DNA of 64,000 nucleotides from an uncultured Corynebacterium sp. (GTDB lineage Bacteria; Actinomycetota; Actinomycetes; Mycobacteriales; Mycobacteriaceae), in contig NZ_CAMIBP010000011.1 in NCBI RefSeq assembly GCF_946223165.1, forward strand, positions 1 to 64,000, in the 5' to 3' direction. Shown piece after piece: positions 18,090-25,605 of the stretch. Every line of letters begins with the position of its first letter. Within the stretch, counting starts at the first letter, position 1. Made by a program: the position numbers and the translations under genes. Below the pieces are notes generated by a model. The model did no database searches and had not been told where the DNA came from. It saw nothing but the letters and a program-made list of their open reading frames with translations.

Positions 18090-18764
18090 ATGGATATCAC
18101 GCACATCTTCGATACAAAGGTCGGCCTCGATCAATACGCCGAGGCTGGATGGCAGACCCTGTACATGGTGGGTATCTCCTTGTTCCTGGGAACGCTGGGT
18201 GGCATCCCACTGGGTGTCATCCTGGTGCTCGCGCGGCCGCGCGGCTTGCGTCCGAACTGGCTCCTGTTCCAAGTGACCAACTTTGTGGTCAACACCATCC
18301 GCTCGCTGCCGTTCATCATCCTCATGGTGGCCATCGTGCCGTTTACCCGTGCACTGGTGGGAACCTCCATTGGAACGACGGCGGCGTTGGTTCCGCTCAC
18401 CATCTTTATCGCCCCCTTTATGGCGCGCCTCATTGAGCAGTCCGTGCTTGAAGTGGACGAGGGTATCCTCGAGGCCGCCGAAGCGATGGGTGCGACCTTG
18501 TGGCAGACCATTCGCTACTTCTTGCTTCCGGAAGCGAAGAGTTCGATCATTCTGGCACTGACCACGTCGACCATCACGCTCATTTCCGCCACAGCCATGG
18601 CAGGAACGATCGGCGGTGGCGGCGTGGGTGACCTAGCGGTGTCCTATGGTTATCAGCAGTTCGATACCGTGGCCATCATTGCTACCGTGGTCATCCTCGT
18701 CATCGTGGTCCAGGCCATTCAGGCACTGGGTAACGCGTGGGCGCGTCGCGCCCGCAATGATTAG
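18090..18764 (+). CDS. metI: Methionine-type ABC transporter permease MetI
   Basis: A 224-residue inner-membrane permease with five to six hydrophobic segments and the EAA loop LEAAEAMGATLWQTIRYFLLPEA that docks the ATPase. VVNTIRSLPFIILMVAIVPFTR and TAMAGTIGGGGVGDLAVSYGYQ are diagnostic for MetI of the D/L-methionine importer. It is intact although the genes for its ATPase (MetN) and binding protein look largely lost just upstream, so it either works with subunits encoded elsewhere or is itself decaying. Strong terminators follow. Confidence 0.88.
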   Translation: MDITHIFDTKVGLDQYAEAGWQTLYMVGISLFLGTLGGIPLGVILVLARPRGLRPNWLLFQVTNFVVNTIRSLPFIILMVAIVPFTRALVGTSIGTTAALVPLTIFIAPFMARLIEQSVLEVDEGILEAAEAMGATLWQTIRYFLLPEAKSSIILALTTSTITLISATAMAGTIGGGGVGDLAVSYGYQQFDTVAIIATVVILVIVVQAIQALGNAWARRARND

Positions 18765-18966
18765 ACCACACGAACGGCCCCTTTTTAGGGCCGAAGGCCT
18801 GCCGGGTGTTCCGGCAGGCCTTCTTTGCGTTTTCCTTCTTCTTGTCGGGGATGCGTCCCGCGCGGGCGCGCAGCTTCAGGTGTTCCTGGAGCCGCTCCGA
18901 GTCCATTGCCCACATCGTGCGATCTTCCCGATACATCCGTTTCTTATGCGGATTCCTTCGTGCCAT
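18700..18966 (-). CDS. Small basic protein of unknown function
   Basis: ATG 18966 is preceded by a very strong ribosome site (AAAGGAGG, 9-11 bases upstream), the main reason to accept this 88-residue frame. The protein is Lys/Arg-rich (MARRNPHKKRMYRED at the start), with no membrane segment. Its last third reads back through the metI terminator and overlaps the metI 3' end, which is unusual; the true C-terminus could be shorter if there is an error. Similar short basic proteins occur in corynebacteria, but I cannot assign a function. Confidence 0.45.
   Translation of the reverse strand: MARRNPHKKRMYREDRTMWAMDSERLQEHLKLRARAGRIPDKKKENAKKACRNTRQAFGPKKGPFVWSNHCGRDAPTRYPVPEWPGPR
18775..18823 (+). 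terminator. Tandem hairpins after metI
   Basis: A small stem (18775-18780 with 18788-18793) is followed at once by a 13-bp perfect stem (18793-18805 with 18811-18823, loop GTGTT) and a T-rich tract. Strong intrinsic terminator. Confidence 0.9.
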
Positions 18967-19019
18967 GCCGTCACCTCCTTTACTGCTGGTTATCCTACAT
19001 ATCCGCCCATGTCCGGTCC

Positions 19020-19109
19020 ATGCTTGACCGCGAAGCCATGGAAGTTTTGCCATGGGAGTTTTTTGAATGCCCCACCCTGGTCTCAGGGGCAGATGAACAC
19101 GTTAGGTGA
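19020..19109 (+). CDS. Possible 29-residue small protein followed by a terminator
   Basis: ATG 19020 opens MLDREAMEVLPWEFFECPT and continues to TGA 19107-19109, immediately overlapped by a hairpin with a T run (19104-19144). Base composition is less GC-rich than its neighbours. It may be a real small protein or the last fragment of a lost gene; no ribosome site of quality was seen. Confidence 0.25.
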   Translation: MLDREAMEVLPWEFFECPTLVSGADEHVR

Positions 19110-19144
19110 GTCCATCGCTGATGGTGGGCGGGGCTCATCTTTTT
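19104..19144 (+). terminator. Hairpin with T run upstream of clpB
   Basis: A 10-bp stem with two G-T pairs (19104-19113 with 19131-19140) encloses a small CCATC/GATGG stem and is followed by TTTTT. Probable terminator shielding the clpB promoter. Confidence 0.55.
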
Positions 19145-19202
19145 CAGGCCCGGGCAAGCGCAGCGCAGCTTGGCTGGTCTTCTGTGCGTCAACTCTCAAA
19201 AA

Positions 19203-19266
19203 GTTGAGCGTGATCCGCTCAAAAAATCTTTGGCTTGAGCGGAATAGACTCAACTTTGGTCGCGTT
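19203..19266 (+). promoter_or_regulatory. clpB control region: two HAIR operators overlapping a SigH-type promoter
   Basis: HAIR 1 at 19203-19223 (GTTGAGC, 7 bases, GCTCAAA) and HAIR 2 at 19234-19254 (CTTGAGC, 7 bases, ACTCAAC, almost perfect). GGAATA at 19241-19246 and GTT at 19264-19266 leave 19 bases between GGAA and GTT, the same spacing as upstream of dnaK, so HspR on HAIR 2 would cover the SigH -35. The rest of 18967-19375 holds the small ORF, a terminator and a GAAGGAG ribosome site before ATG 19376. Confidence 0.8.
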
Positions 19267-19375
19267 GTGTCCAGTGAAACCCCTACTATGGGAATGGTGA
19301 TGGACGCTGAACGTGCTTCCTCACCCCATGATTCCTTCCCGGACAGACACAGGGGAATCGAAGGAGAACAACACA

Positions 19376-21934
19376 ATGAACGCATTTAACCCCACCACCA
19401 AGACTCAAGAGGCTCTGCAGCAGGCGCTGCAGGTCGCCTCAGCCAATGGCAACCCGGACATCCGTCCAGCCCACCTGCTGGCCGCCATCCTCGCCCAGGA
19501 GGACGGCATCGCCGCGCCGGTGCTGCGCGCTACCGGAGTCGATCCGCAGACCGTGGCCAAGGAGGCCAAGGCCCTCGTTGATGGCTACCCCAAGGCGGAG
19601 GGCGCCGGTATGGCGAACCCGCAGTTTAACCGCGACGCCCTCAACGTCCTCACCCGCGCGCAGGAGCTGGCGGGCGAGCTGGGCGATGAATACGCGTCGA
19701 CGGAGGTGCTGCTCGCCGCCATTGCAGGGTCGAAGACGGACGCTGCTGAGCTGCTCACCAGCCGCGGCGCCTCGTACGACGCCATTAAGGGCGCCTTCCC
19801 GTCCGTGCGTGGCGCGGCCAAGGTGACCACGGAGAACCCGGAGGATCAGTTCCAGGCACTGGAGAAGTACTCCACGGACCTCACCGCCCGTGCGCGCGAG
19901 GGCAAGATTGACCCGGTTATCGGCCGCGATCAGGAGATTCGTCGCGTGGTCCAGGTGCTGAGCCGCCGCACGAAGAACAACCCGGTGCTCATCGGTGAGC
20001 CCGGCGTGGGCAAGACTGCCATCGTGGAGGGCTTGGCCCGCCGTATCGTGGCGGGCGACGTCCCGGAGTCCCTCAAGGGCAAGACGCTGATCAGCCTTGA
20101 CCTGGGCTCCATGGTGGCCGGCGCTAAGTTCCGCGGCGAGTTCGAGGAGCGCCTCAAGGCGGTGCTCGATGAGATCAAGGCATCCGAGGGGCAGATAATC
20201 ACCTTCATTGATGAGCTGCACACCATTGTCGGCGCCGGTGCCACCGGCGAGGGGTCGATGGATGCGGGCAACATGATTAAGCCCATGCTGGCTCGCGGCG
20301 AGCTGCGCCTCGTGGGTGCTACCACGCTGGATGAGTACCGCAAGTACATCGAGAAGGACGCCGCGCTGGAGCGCCGCTTCCAGCAGGTCTACGCGGCGGA
20401 GCCGTCGGTGGAGGACACCATTGGCATCCTGCGTGGCCTGAAGGAGCGCTACGAGGTGCACCACGGCATTCGCATCCAGGACTCGGCCCTCGTGGCCGCC
20501 GCGGAGCTGTCTAATCGCTACATCACCAACCGCTTCCTTCCTGACAAGGCCATCGACCTCGTCGATGAGGCGGGCTCGCGCCTGCGCATGGAGATCGATT
20601 CCTCGCCGCAGGAGATTGATGAGCTGGAGCGCATCGTGCGCCGGATGGAGATCGAGGAGCTGGCTCTGAAGAAGGAGTCGGACGCTGCCTCCCAGGACCG
20701 CCTGGCCAAGCTCCAGCAGGAGCTGGCAGACGAGCGGGAGAAGCTGGGCGAGCTCAAGGCCCGCTGGGCCAATGAGAAGTCGGCCATCGACAGCGTTCAG
20801 TCCATCAAGGAACAGCTCGAGGATTTGCGTCGCCAGGCGGAGATCGCGGAGCGTGACGGTGACCTGGCCAAGGCTTCGGAGATCAACTACGGCCAGATCC
20901 CGCCCCTGGAGAAGCAGCTGGCGGAGGCTGAGGAGAAGGCCAACGCGCAGCACAACACCATGCTGACGGAGGAGGTTACCCCGGACACCATCGCAGAGGT
21001 CGTCTCCGCATGGACCGGCATCCCCGCGGGCAAGATGCTGCAGGGTGAGACCGAGAAGCTGCTGAGCATGGAGGACATCCTGGGCGGCCGCGTGGTGGGC
21101 CAGAAGGACGCCATCACGGCTGTGTCGGACGCGGTGCGTCGCTCCCGCGCAGGCGTGGCGGACCCCAACCGCCCGGTCGGCTCCTTCCTCTTCCTGGGCC
21201 CGACGGGCGTGGGCAAGACGGAGCTGGCCAAGGCTCTGGCGGAGTTCCTCTTTGACGATGAGTCGGCCATGGTCCGCATCGATATGTCCGAGTACGGCGA
21301 GAAGCACTCCGTCGCCCGCCTCGTCGGTGCCCCTCCGGGGTACGTCGGTTACGACGCTGGCGGCCAGCTCACGGAAGCAGTGCGTCGACGCCCCTACACC
21401 CTCGTCCTCTTCGACGAGGTGGAGAAGGCCCACCCGGACGTCTTCGACGTGCTGCTGCAGGTCCTCGATGAGGGCCGCCTGACTGACGGTCAGGGCCGCA
21501 CCGTGGACTTCCGCAACACCGTCATCATCCTGACGTCCAACCTGGGCGCCGGCGGCACGAAGGACGAGGTTATGGAGGCCGTCAAGCACGCCTTCAAGCC
21601 GGAGTTCATCAACCGCCTCGATGACGTGGTGGTCTTCGACTCCCTGTCGCAGGAGCTGCTCACCGGCATCGTCGACATTCAGCTGCACTCGCTGGCTTCT
21701 CGTCTGGAGGGCCGTCGTCTGACGCTGGACGTCAGCGATGATGCCAAGCTGTGGCTGGCCGAACGTGGCTACGACCCGGCCTACGGCGCGCGCCCGCTGC
21801 GCCGCCTCATTCAGCAGGCCATTGGTGACAAGCTGGCCAAGCTGCTACTGGCGGGTGAGATCCTGGACGGGGACACCGTCCATGTCACCGTCGCCGAGGA
21901 TGGCGAGAGCCTCGAACTTGAGGGAACGCGCTAG
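19376..21934 (+). CDS. clpB: ATP-dependent disaggregase ClpB (Hsp104 type)
   Basis: An 852-residue hexameric AAA+ chaperone that extracts polypeptides from aggregates with DnaK/DnaJ/GrpE. It shows N-terminal Clp repeats (about 1-150), the first AAA module with Walker A GEPGVGKT, a middle coiled coil (about 405-525, rich in Glu/Lys/Leu), the second AAA module with Walker A GPTGVGKTELAKA and VDFRNTVIILTSNLGA, and the C-terminal small domain. ATG 19376 has GAAGGAG upstream and gives the family N-terminus. It belongs to the same SigH/HspR regulon as dnaK. A hairpin right after the stop merges into the next gene's start. Confidence 0.98.
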   Translation: MNAFNPTTKTQEALQQALQVASANGNPDIRPAHLLAAILAQEDGIAAPVLRATGVDPQTVAKEAKALVDGYPKAEGAGMANPQFNRDALNVLTRAQELAGELGDEYASTEVLLAAIAGSKTDAAELLTSRGASYDAIKGAFPSVRGAAKVTTENPEDQFQALEKYSTDLTARAREGKIDPVIGRDQEIRRVVQVLSRRTKNNPVLIGEPGVGKTAIVEGLARRIVAGDVPESLKGKTLISLDLGSMVAGAKFRGEFEERLKAVLDEIKASEGQIITFIDELHTIVGAGATGEGSMDAGNMIKPMLARGELRLVGATTLDEYRKYIEKDAALERRFQQVYAAEPSVEDTIGILRGLKERYEVHHGIRIQDSALVAAAELSNRYITNRFLPDKAIDLVDEAGSRLRMEIDSSPQEIDELERIVRRMEIEELALKKESDAASQDRLAKLQQELADEREKLGELKARWANEKSAIDSVQSIKEQLEDLRRQAEIAERDGDLAKASEINYGQIPPLEKQLAEAEEKANAQHNTMLTEEVTPDTIAEVVSAWTGIPAGKMLQGETEKLLSMEDILGGRVVGQKDAITAVSDAVRRSRAGVADPNRPVGSFLFLGPTGVGKTELAKALAEFLFDDESAMVRIDMSEYGEKHSVARLVGAPPGYVGYDAGGQLTEAVRRRPYTLVLFDEVEKAHPDVFDVLLQVLDEGRLTDGQGRTVDFRNTVIILTSNLGAGGTKDEVMEAVKHAFKPEFINRLDDVVVFDSLSQELLTGIVDIQLHSLASRLEGRRLTLDVSDDAKLWLAERGYDPAYGARPLRRLIQQAIGDKLAKLLLAGEILDGDTVHVTVAEDGESLELEGTR

Positions 21935-21946
21935 ACCGACAGAGTA

Positions 21947-21984
21947 ATGCTCATGCCCCTAGTATTGGGGGCATGAGCATTTTG
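21947..21984 (+). promoter_or_regulatory. Fused element: clpB terminator hairpin, -10 box and start codon of the next gene
   Basis: A 13-bp perfect stem (21947-21959 with 21968-21980) followed by TTTT looks like the clpB terminator. Its loop contains TAGTAT (21960-21965), a -10 box 7 bases before ATG 21973, and the ATG lies in the 3' arm. A leaderless mRNA starting at the ATG would contain only the 3' arm and so escape the hairpin. Confidence 0.6.
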
Positions 21985-22809
21985 GTTTCTCCACAGGAGC
22001 TTAACGACATCATTCATAAGGGTGAGCGCTTTACCCTCCTGGCCTCGGTGTGGGAGCCGGGGGAGGGCGCCAGCTATAACCAGTTCGCATCGTTGCACAT
22101 TCCTACCGCCCAGTACTGCGACGCCGCCGCGGCGCTCGCTGGTGTCCCGGGTTCCAAGCATGGCCGCAACCCGCTGCCGGATCCGGCCCAGCTGCAGCGC
22201 TGGTTCGAAACGTGGGGCATTCGCTCCGATCGTCCCGTCATTGTGTACGACGAGGGCCGCGGGCTCTTCGCCGGCCGTGCGTGGTGGATTCTGCGCTGGG
22301 CGGGCGTCAAGGAGGTGCGCATCCTCGACGGTGGCTTCCGCAACTGGCGCAAGCATGGCTTCGAGGTCATGACCGGCCCGGGCAATATTGCGGTCGACTC
22401 GAGTGTTGAGGTCTCTGCTGGATCATTGCCCACCGCCACCATTGAGGAGGTCAAGAACCACTCGGGCCTGCTCATCGACACTCGTGAGCCCAACCGCTTT
22501 GCTGGCCGCCGCGAAAACCTTGATCTCAAGGCGGGCCATATTCCGGGTGCCGTCAACGTGCCTGAGCGCTACCTGCACCATGAAGATCGCACGTGGAAGA
22601 CCAAGGAAGAAATCCTCGAGGTCTGCGCCAAGGCGGGTGTCACGGCGGACAACGCCGGGGATGCCATCATCTACTCCGGCTCCGGTAACCACTCGGCACT
22701 CGCCATCGCCGCCATGGCGTGGGCCGGCTTGCCCATCCCCCGTCACTACATGGGCGGCTGGTCGCAGTGGTCCGCGGACCCCGCTAACCCCGTGGAGCGC
22801 GGGGACTAG
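21973..22809 (+). CDS. Two-domain rhodanese-like sulfurtransferase lacking the catalytic Cys
   Basis: A 278-residue cytoplasmic protein with two rhodanese modules (about 1-125 and 150-278): VIVYDEGRGLFAGRAWWILRWAG and ILDGGF in the first, LLIDTREPNRFAG, AGHIPGAVNVP and MGGWSQW in the second. In active thiosulfate or mercaptopyruvate sulfurtransferases the loop after the IIY strand begins with Cys (CGSG type). Here it reads SGSGNHSA, so the sulfur-carrying Cys is Ser. The protein may be non-catalytic or use another chemistry. The start coincides with a leaderless promoter element inside the clpB terminator hairpin. Confidence 0.85.
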   Translation: MSILVSPQELNDIIHKGERFTLLASVWEPGEGASYNQFASLHIPTAQYCDAAAALAGVPGSKHGRNPLPDPAQLQRWFETWGIRSDRPVIVYDEGRGLFAGRAWWILRWAGVKEVRILDGGFRNWRKHGFEVMTGPGNIAVDSSVEVSAGSLPTATIEEVKNHSGLLIDTREPNRFAGRRENLDLKAGHIPGAVNVPERYLHHEDRTWKTKEEILEVCAKAGVTADNAGDAIIYSGSGNHSALAIAAMAWAGLPIPRHYMGGWSQWSADPANPVERGD

Positions 22810-22830
22810 AAACCAGCGCGCCACCAGCGT

Positions 22831-22872
22831 AAAGCCATCACCTCCCACTAAGGTTGGGGTGATGGCTTTCCT
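22831..22872 (+). promoter_or_regulatory. Second fused element: terminator hairpin, -10 box and start codon
   Basis: A 12-bp perfect stem (22831-22842 with 22858-22869), T-rich on its 3' side, ends the rhodanese gene. Its loop holds TAAGGT (22849-22854), a -10 box 7 bases before ATG 22862, which lies in the 3' arm. Same architecture as the element at 21947. Confidence 0.6.
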
Positions 22873-24283
22873 TTTGATGATTCTCGCTCTCGCCGCGGCT
22901 GCTGGTGCCGCGGCGCTCTGGAAAGCGGCTGCCCGCCAGGACGCCGCGCGCTTGAGCGCTGCCGATGTAGCTGATGCTGCCACGGCTGTGGATGCTGCCG
23001 ATGCCGCCGGCACGACGGACGCCGTGAGCGCTCAAGCGGCATCGGCAAGCGACGCCGGCACGGACACCGACACCGTGGACGGCGACGTCATCGAATCGGC
23101 CGTCCCATCGGACGTTGTGCAGGACGGCGACATGGATGGCGAGCTTGACGGCGAGTCGGACGAAGAAGACGAAGAATCGGGCATTGAAATGGATGCGACT
23201 CGCGAAGCCGTGTCAACGAATGCACCAGTTGATGAGACCGAGACCGAGACTAAGGCCGCGGCGACAGTGACGGGGGCGGACTCGGCACTGGAGCAGGATG
23301 CAGGCGATGCTGTCGTCATGGACGAATATGGGGATCCGACGGCGGAGTCCTCGGAGGAACCGGCGGACGTTGACAGGCCAGCGCCGTCCGGTTCCCGTCC
23401 GTCGTTGCTGAGCGGAGTGGCGGCGGCGTTGCCGGGCGCGGTCCGGCGCGAGCGCCGCGAGTGGGCCGAGGAGCACGGGTATGACTACGCGAAGTCGGAT
23501 GAATACCTCGTGGATGAGTTCACTCGAGGCGCGGCGTCCTCGGGGCATGCGCCGCGTGAAATTGTGGCGGGACACGTTCTGGGCCATGAGATGCTGCTCA
23601 TGGACATCGGCAGCGTCGGCGTGATGGCCATGCGCACGGGCGCGACCTCGGACGTCGTGGTCGATTTCCGGCGGGAGGGTGTGCTCGACGAACCGCACTC
23701 CGATGACCTCATTCCAGTCAGCACCGTGGCCGGGTTTACGGTCTTTGCCACCGATGCCGCCGTCGTCGAGCGCTTCATCGACGCCCGCGTTATCACCGCC
23801 CTGGAGGCGCTGCCCGCCGAGGTCACGGCCGCGTGGCTCGAGTCGGAGTGGGCGCTCGCGCAGACAACGAAGGCCGCGCGCAGCGCCCAGTGGGACGCGC
23901 TCCAGGCCCCTCTCGCGCTGCTTGCCGATGCCGCCCGCGTCCTGCCGCCCCGCTCCCAGGCAGCGCAGGTGCTGCGCCTAGGTGACGGTGACCCGACCCG
24001 CATGATGGACACCGAAGCGGCCACGTTGGCCAGTGGCCCGGTGCTGGTGGCGCCCGCGGAGGATCCCTTTGAGCGCCCCGCCATCCAACGCCCCGAGGAG
24101 CCCATGGAACTGCCCACCCGCATGGTGAGCACCTATCGCGGGCCCGTGCGGCACCGCGCGCTGGGTGCCGATGAGGTCGACGCCATTGCCGATGGCAACG
24201 AGCGCCCCGAGATCGATGGGGGTGCGCCGCGCGTGCGCCGTAACCTCGACGGTGACTCGTCCATCTTTGATGACGGGCGCTAG
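22862..24283 (+). CDS. Membrane-anchored protein with a long acidic linker, function unknown
   Basis: A 473-residue protein. One hydrophobic N-terminal segment (about 2-20, MAFLLMILALAAAAGAA) acts as signal anchor, and a very Ala/Asp/Glu-rich low-complexity region follows (about 30-175). The C-terminal part (about 195-473) looks folded, with VRRERREWAEEHGYDYAKSDEYL and a valine-rich beta pattern. I recognise no family. Two copies of the 13-base word lie in it, one in the linker (AASAS) and one in the folded part (LLADAAR). It is probably transcribed into pyrE, 34 bases on. ATG 22862 fits the leaderless element in the hairpin. Confidence 0.65.
   Translation: MAFLLMILALAAAAGAAALWKAAARQDAARLSAADVADAATAVDAADAAGTTDAVSAQAASASDAGTDTDTVDGDVIESAVPSDVVQDGDMDGELDGESDEEDEESGIEMDATREAVSTNAPVDETETETKAAATVTGADSALEQDAGDAVVMDEYGDPTAESSEEPADVDRPAPSGSRPSLLSGVAAALPGAVRRERREWAEEHGYDYAKSDEYLVDEFTRGAASSGHAPREIVAGHVLGHEMLLMDIGSVGVMAMRTGATSDVVVDFRREGVLDEPHSDDLIPVSTVAGFTVFATDAAVVERFIDARVITALEALPAEVTAAWLESEWALAQTTKAARSAQWDALQAPLALLADAARVLPPRSQAAQVLRLGDGDPTRMMDTEAATLASGPVLVAPAEDPFERPAIQRPEEPMELPTRMVSTYRGPVRHRALGADEVDAIADGNERPEIDGGAPRVRRNLDGDSSIFDDGR
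23038..23050 (+). repeat. Copy of the iterated word GGCATCGGCAAGC
   Basis: Exact copy in the acidic linker of the membrane-anchored protein, read as Ala-Ala-Ser-Ala-Ser. Confidence 0.8.
23920..23932 (-). repeat. Copy of the iterated word GGCATCGGCAAGC (minus strand)
   Basis: Reverse-complement copy in the same gene as the copy at 23038, read as Leu-Leu-Ala-Asp-Ala-Ala. Confidence 0.8.
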
Positions 24284-24317
24284 GCTTAGAATCCGAACCT
24301 GACATAAGGAGATACCC

Positions 24318-24863
24318 ATGAGCGTTGATGCCCAGAAGCGTGCCCGACTCACCGAGCTGGTCAAGGAGCTGGCCGTGGTCCACGGCAAGGTGACCCTGTC
24401 CTCCGGCAAGGAGGCCGACTACTACGTGGATCTGCGCCGCGCCACCCTGCAGCACGAGGCCTCCCGCCTCATCGGCTCCCTGCTGCGCGAGCTCACCGCC
24501 GACTGGGACTTCGCGGCCGTGGGCGGCCTGACCCTGGGCGCTGACCCGGTCGCGACGTCCATCATGCATGCCGAGGGCCGTGATATCGACGCGTTCGTGG
24601 TGCGCAAGGAAGCCAAGAAGCACGGAATGCAGCGCCGCATTGAGGGCTTCAACGTCGAAGGCCAGAAGGTGCTCGTCGTGGAGGACACCACCACTACGGG
24701 CAACTCCCCGCTGACTGCCGTCGCCGCGCTGCGCGAGGCCGGCGCCGAGGTTGTGGGCGTGGCCACCATCGTCGACCGCGCCACCGGCGCCGCAGACGCC
24801 ATCCGGGCGGAGGGCCTGGAGTACCGCTACCTCATCGGCCTAGAGGACTTGGGCCTTGCCTAA
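24318..24863 (+). CDS. pyrE: Orotate phosphoribosyltransferase
   Basis: A 181-residue cytoplasmic enzyme joining orotate to PRPP to give OMP in pyrimidine synthesis. LSSGKEADYYVDLRRATL at the N-terminus, VGGLTLGADPVATS, FVVRKEAKKHGMQRRIEG and the PRPP loop VLVVEDTTTTGNS are all present. Length is normal for the family. A clear AAGGAG ribosome site precedes ATG 24318, and a -10-like TAGAAT lies upstream. The next gene's proposed start overlaps its stop, so the two may be translated together. Confidence 0.96.
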   Translation: MSVDAQKRARLTELVKELAVVHGKVTLSSGKEADYYVDLRRATLQHEASRLIGSLLRELTADWDFAAVGGLTLGADPVATSIMHAEGRDIDAFVVRKEAKKHGMQRRIEGFNVEGQKVLVVEDTTTTGNSPLTAVAALREAGAEVVGVATIVDRATGAADAIRAEGLEYRYLIGLEDLGLA

Positions 24864-25551
24864 GGCCGACGGGCCTAGCCCTGCCGCTGGTGAGGTGCAT
24901 GACGGCGAGGAGTATCGCGGCCCCACCGAGTGGGCGGAAGGTCGGCACGGCGTAGGGCCCTGGGACGGGCCCTGGCCGGAGGGGGAGCAGTGGGACCCGG
25001 AGCTGCTAGCGCATGGGGATTCCCGCAACGTTGTGGACGCCTACCGTTATTGGACGCGCGATGCTGTCATCGCCGACATCGATACGCGCCGCCACAGCCT
25101 CCACATCGCCATCGAGAACTTCGAGAACGACTCCAATATCGGCACCGTCGTGCGCACTGCCAACGCGTTTGCCGTCAATACGGTGCACATCGTGGGTCGC
25201 CGCCGCTGGAACCGTCGCGGGGCCATGGTCACGGATCGCTATCAGCACCTCATGCACCATGACTCGGTGGCGGAGCTCATCGCGTGGGCGCGCGAGGAGG
25301 ACCTGACCGTCGTGGCCATTGATAACACCCCGGGCTGCGTGCCGTTGGAGACCGCGCAGCTTCCTGAACGCTGCCTGCTGCTCTTTGGGCAGGAGGGGCC
25401 CGGCGTGAGCCAAGAAGCGCAGGATAGCGCCGTCATGACGTGTTCCATTGCCCAGTTCGGATCGACGCGGTCTATCAACGCCGGTGTCGCCGCGGGGATT
25501 GCCATGCACGCATGGATCCGGCAGCACGCTGATTTGGCTGACGCGTGGTAA
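24856..25551 (+). CDS. TrmH/SpoU family RNA 2'-O-methyltransferase
   Basis: A 231-residue SPOUT-fold enzyme that methylates ribose in rRNA or tRNA using S-adenosylmethionine. The knot motifs are seen in order: ENFENDSNIGTVVRTANAF, the LLLFGQEGPGVS loop, and IAQFGSTRSINAGVAAGIAMH. The N-terminal 60 residues are Gly/Pro/Trp-rich. The chosen TTG 24856 overlaps the end of pyrE (stop 24861-24863), with GAGG upstream; a later start is possible but would shorten this conserved-looking leader. The target RNA is unknown. Confidence 0.85.
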   Translation: MPKADGPSPAAGEVHDGEEYRGPTEWAEGRHGVGPWDGPWPEGEQWDPELLAHGDSRNVVDAYRYWTRDAVIADIDTRRHSLHIAIENFENDSNIGTVVRTANAFAVNTVHIVGRRRWNRRGAMVTDRYQHLMHHDSVAELIAWAREEDLTVVAIDNTPGCVPLETAQLPERCLLLFGQEGPGVSQEAQDSAVMTCSIAQFGSTRSINAGVAAGIAMHAWIRQHADLADAW

Positions 25552-25605
25552 AGACACGGGTTAGTATTAGCGCTGTTATACCCCGCGCGACTTGCTAGGA
25601 CGACC

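Noticed and set aside
18087..18090. Separate short gene overlapping the metI start
   Set aside because: The preceding frame ends at 18087 and metI begins at 18090; there is no overlap and no further gene.
19439..21688. 749-codon open frame antisense to clpB
   Set aside because: Shadow of clpB codon bias; low-complexity Leu/Val/His/Asp-rich translation with no recognisable fold.
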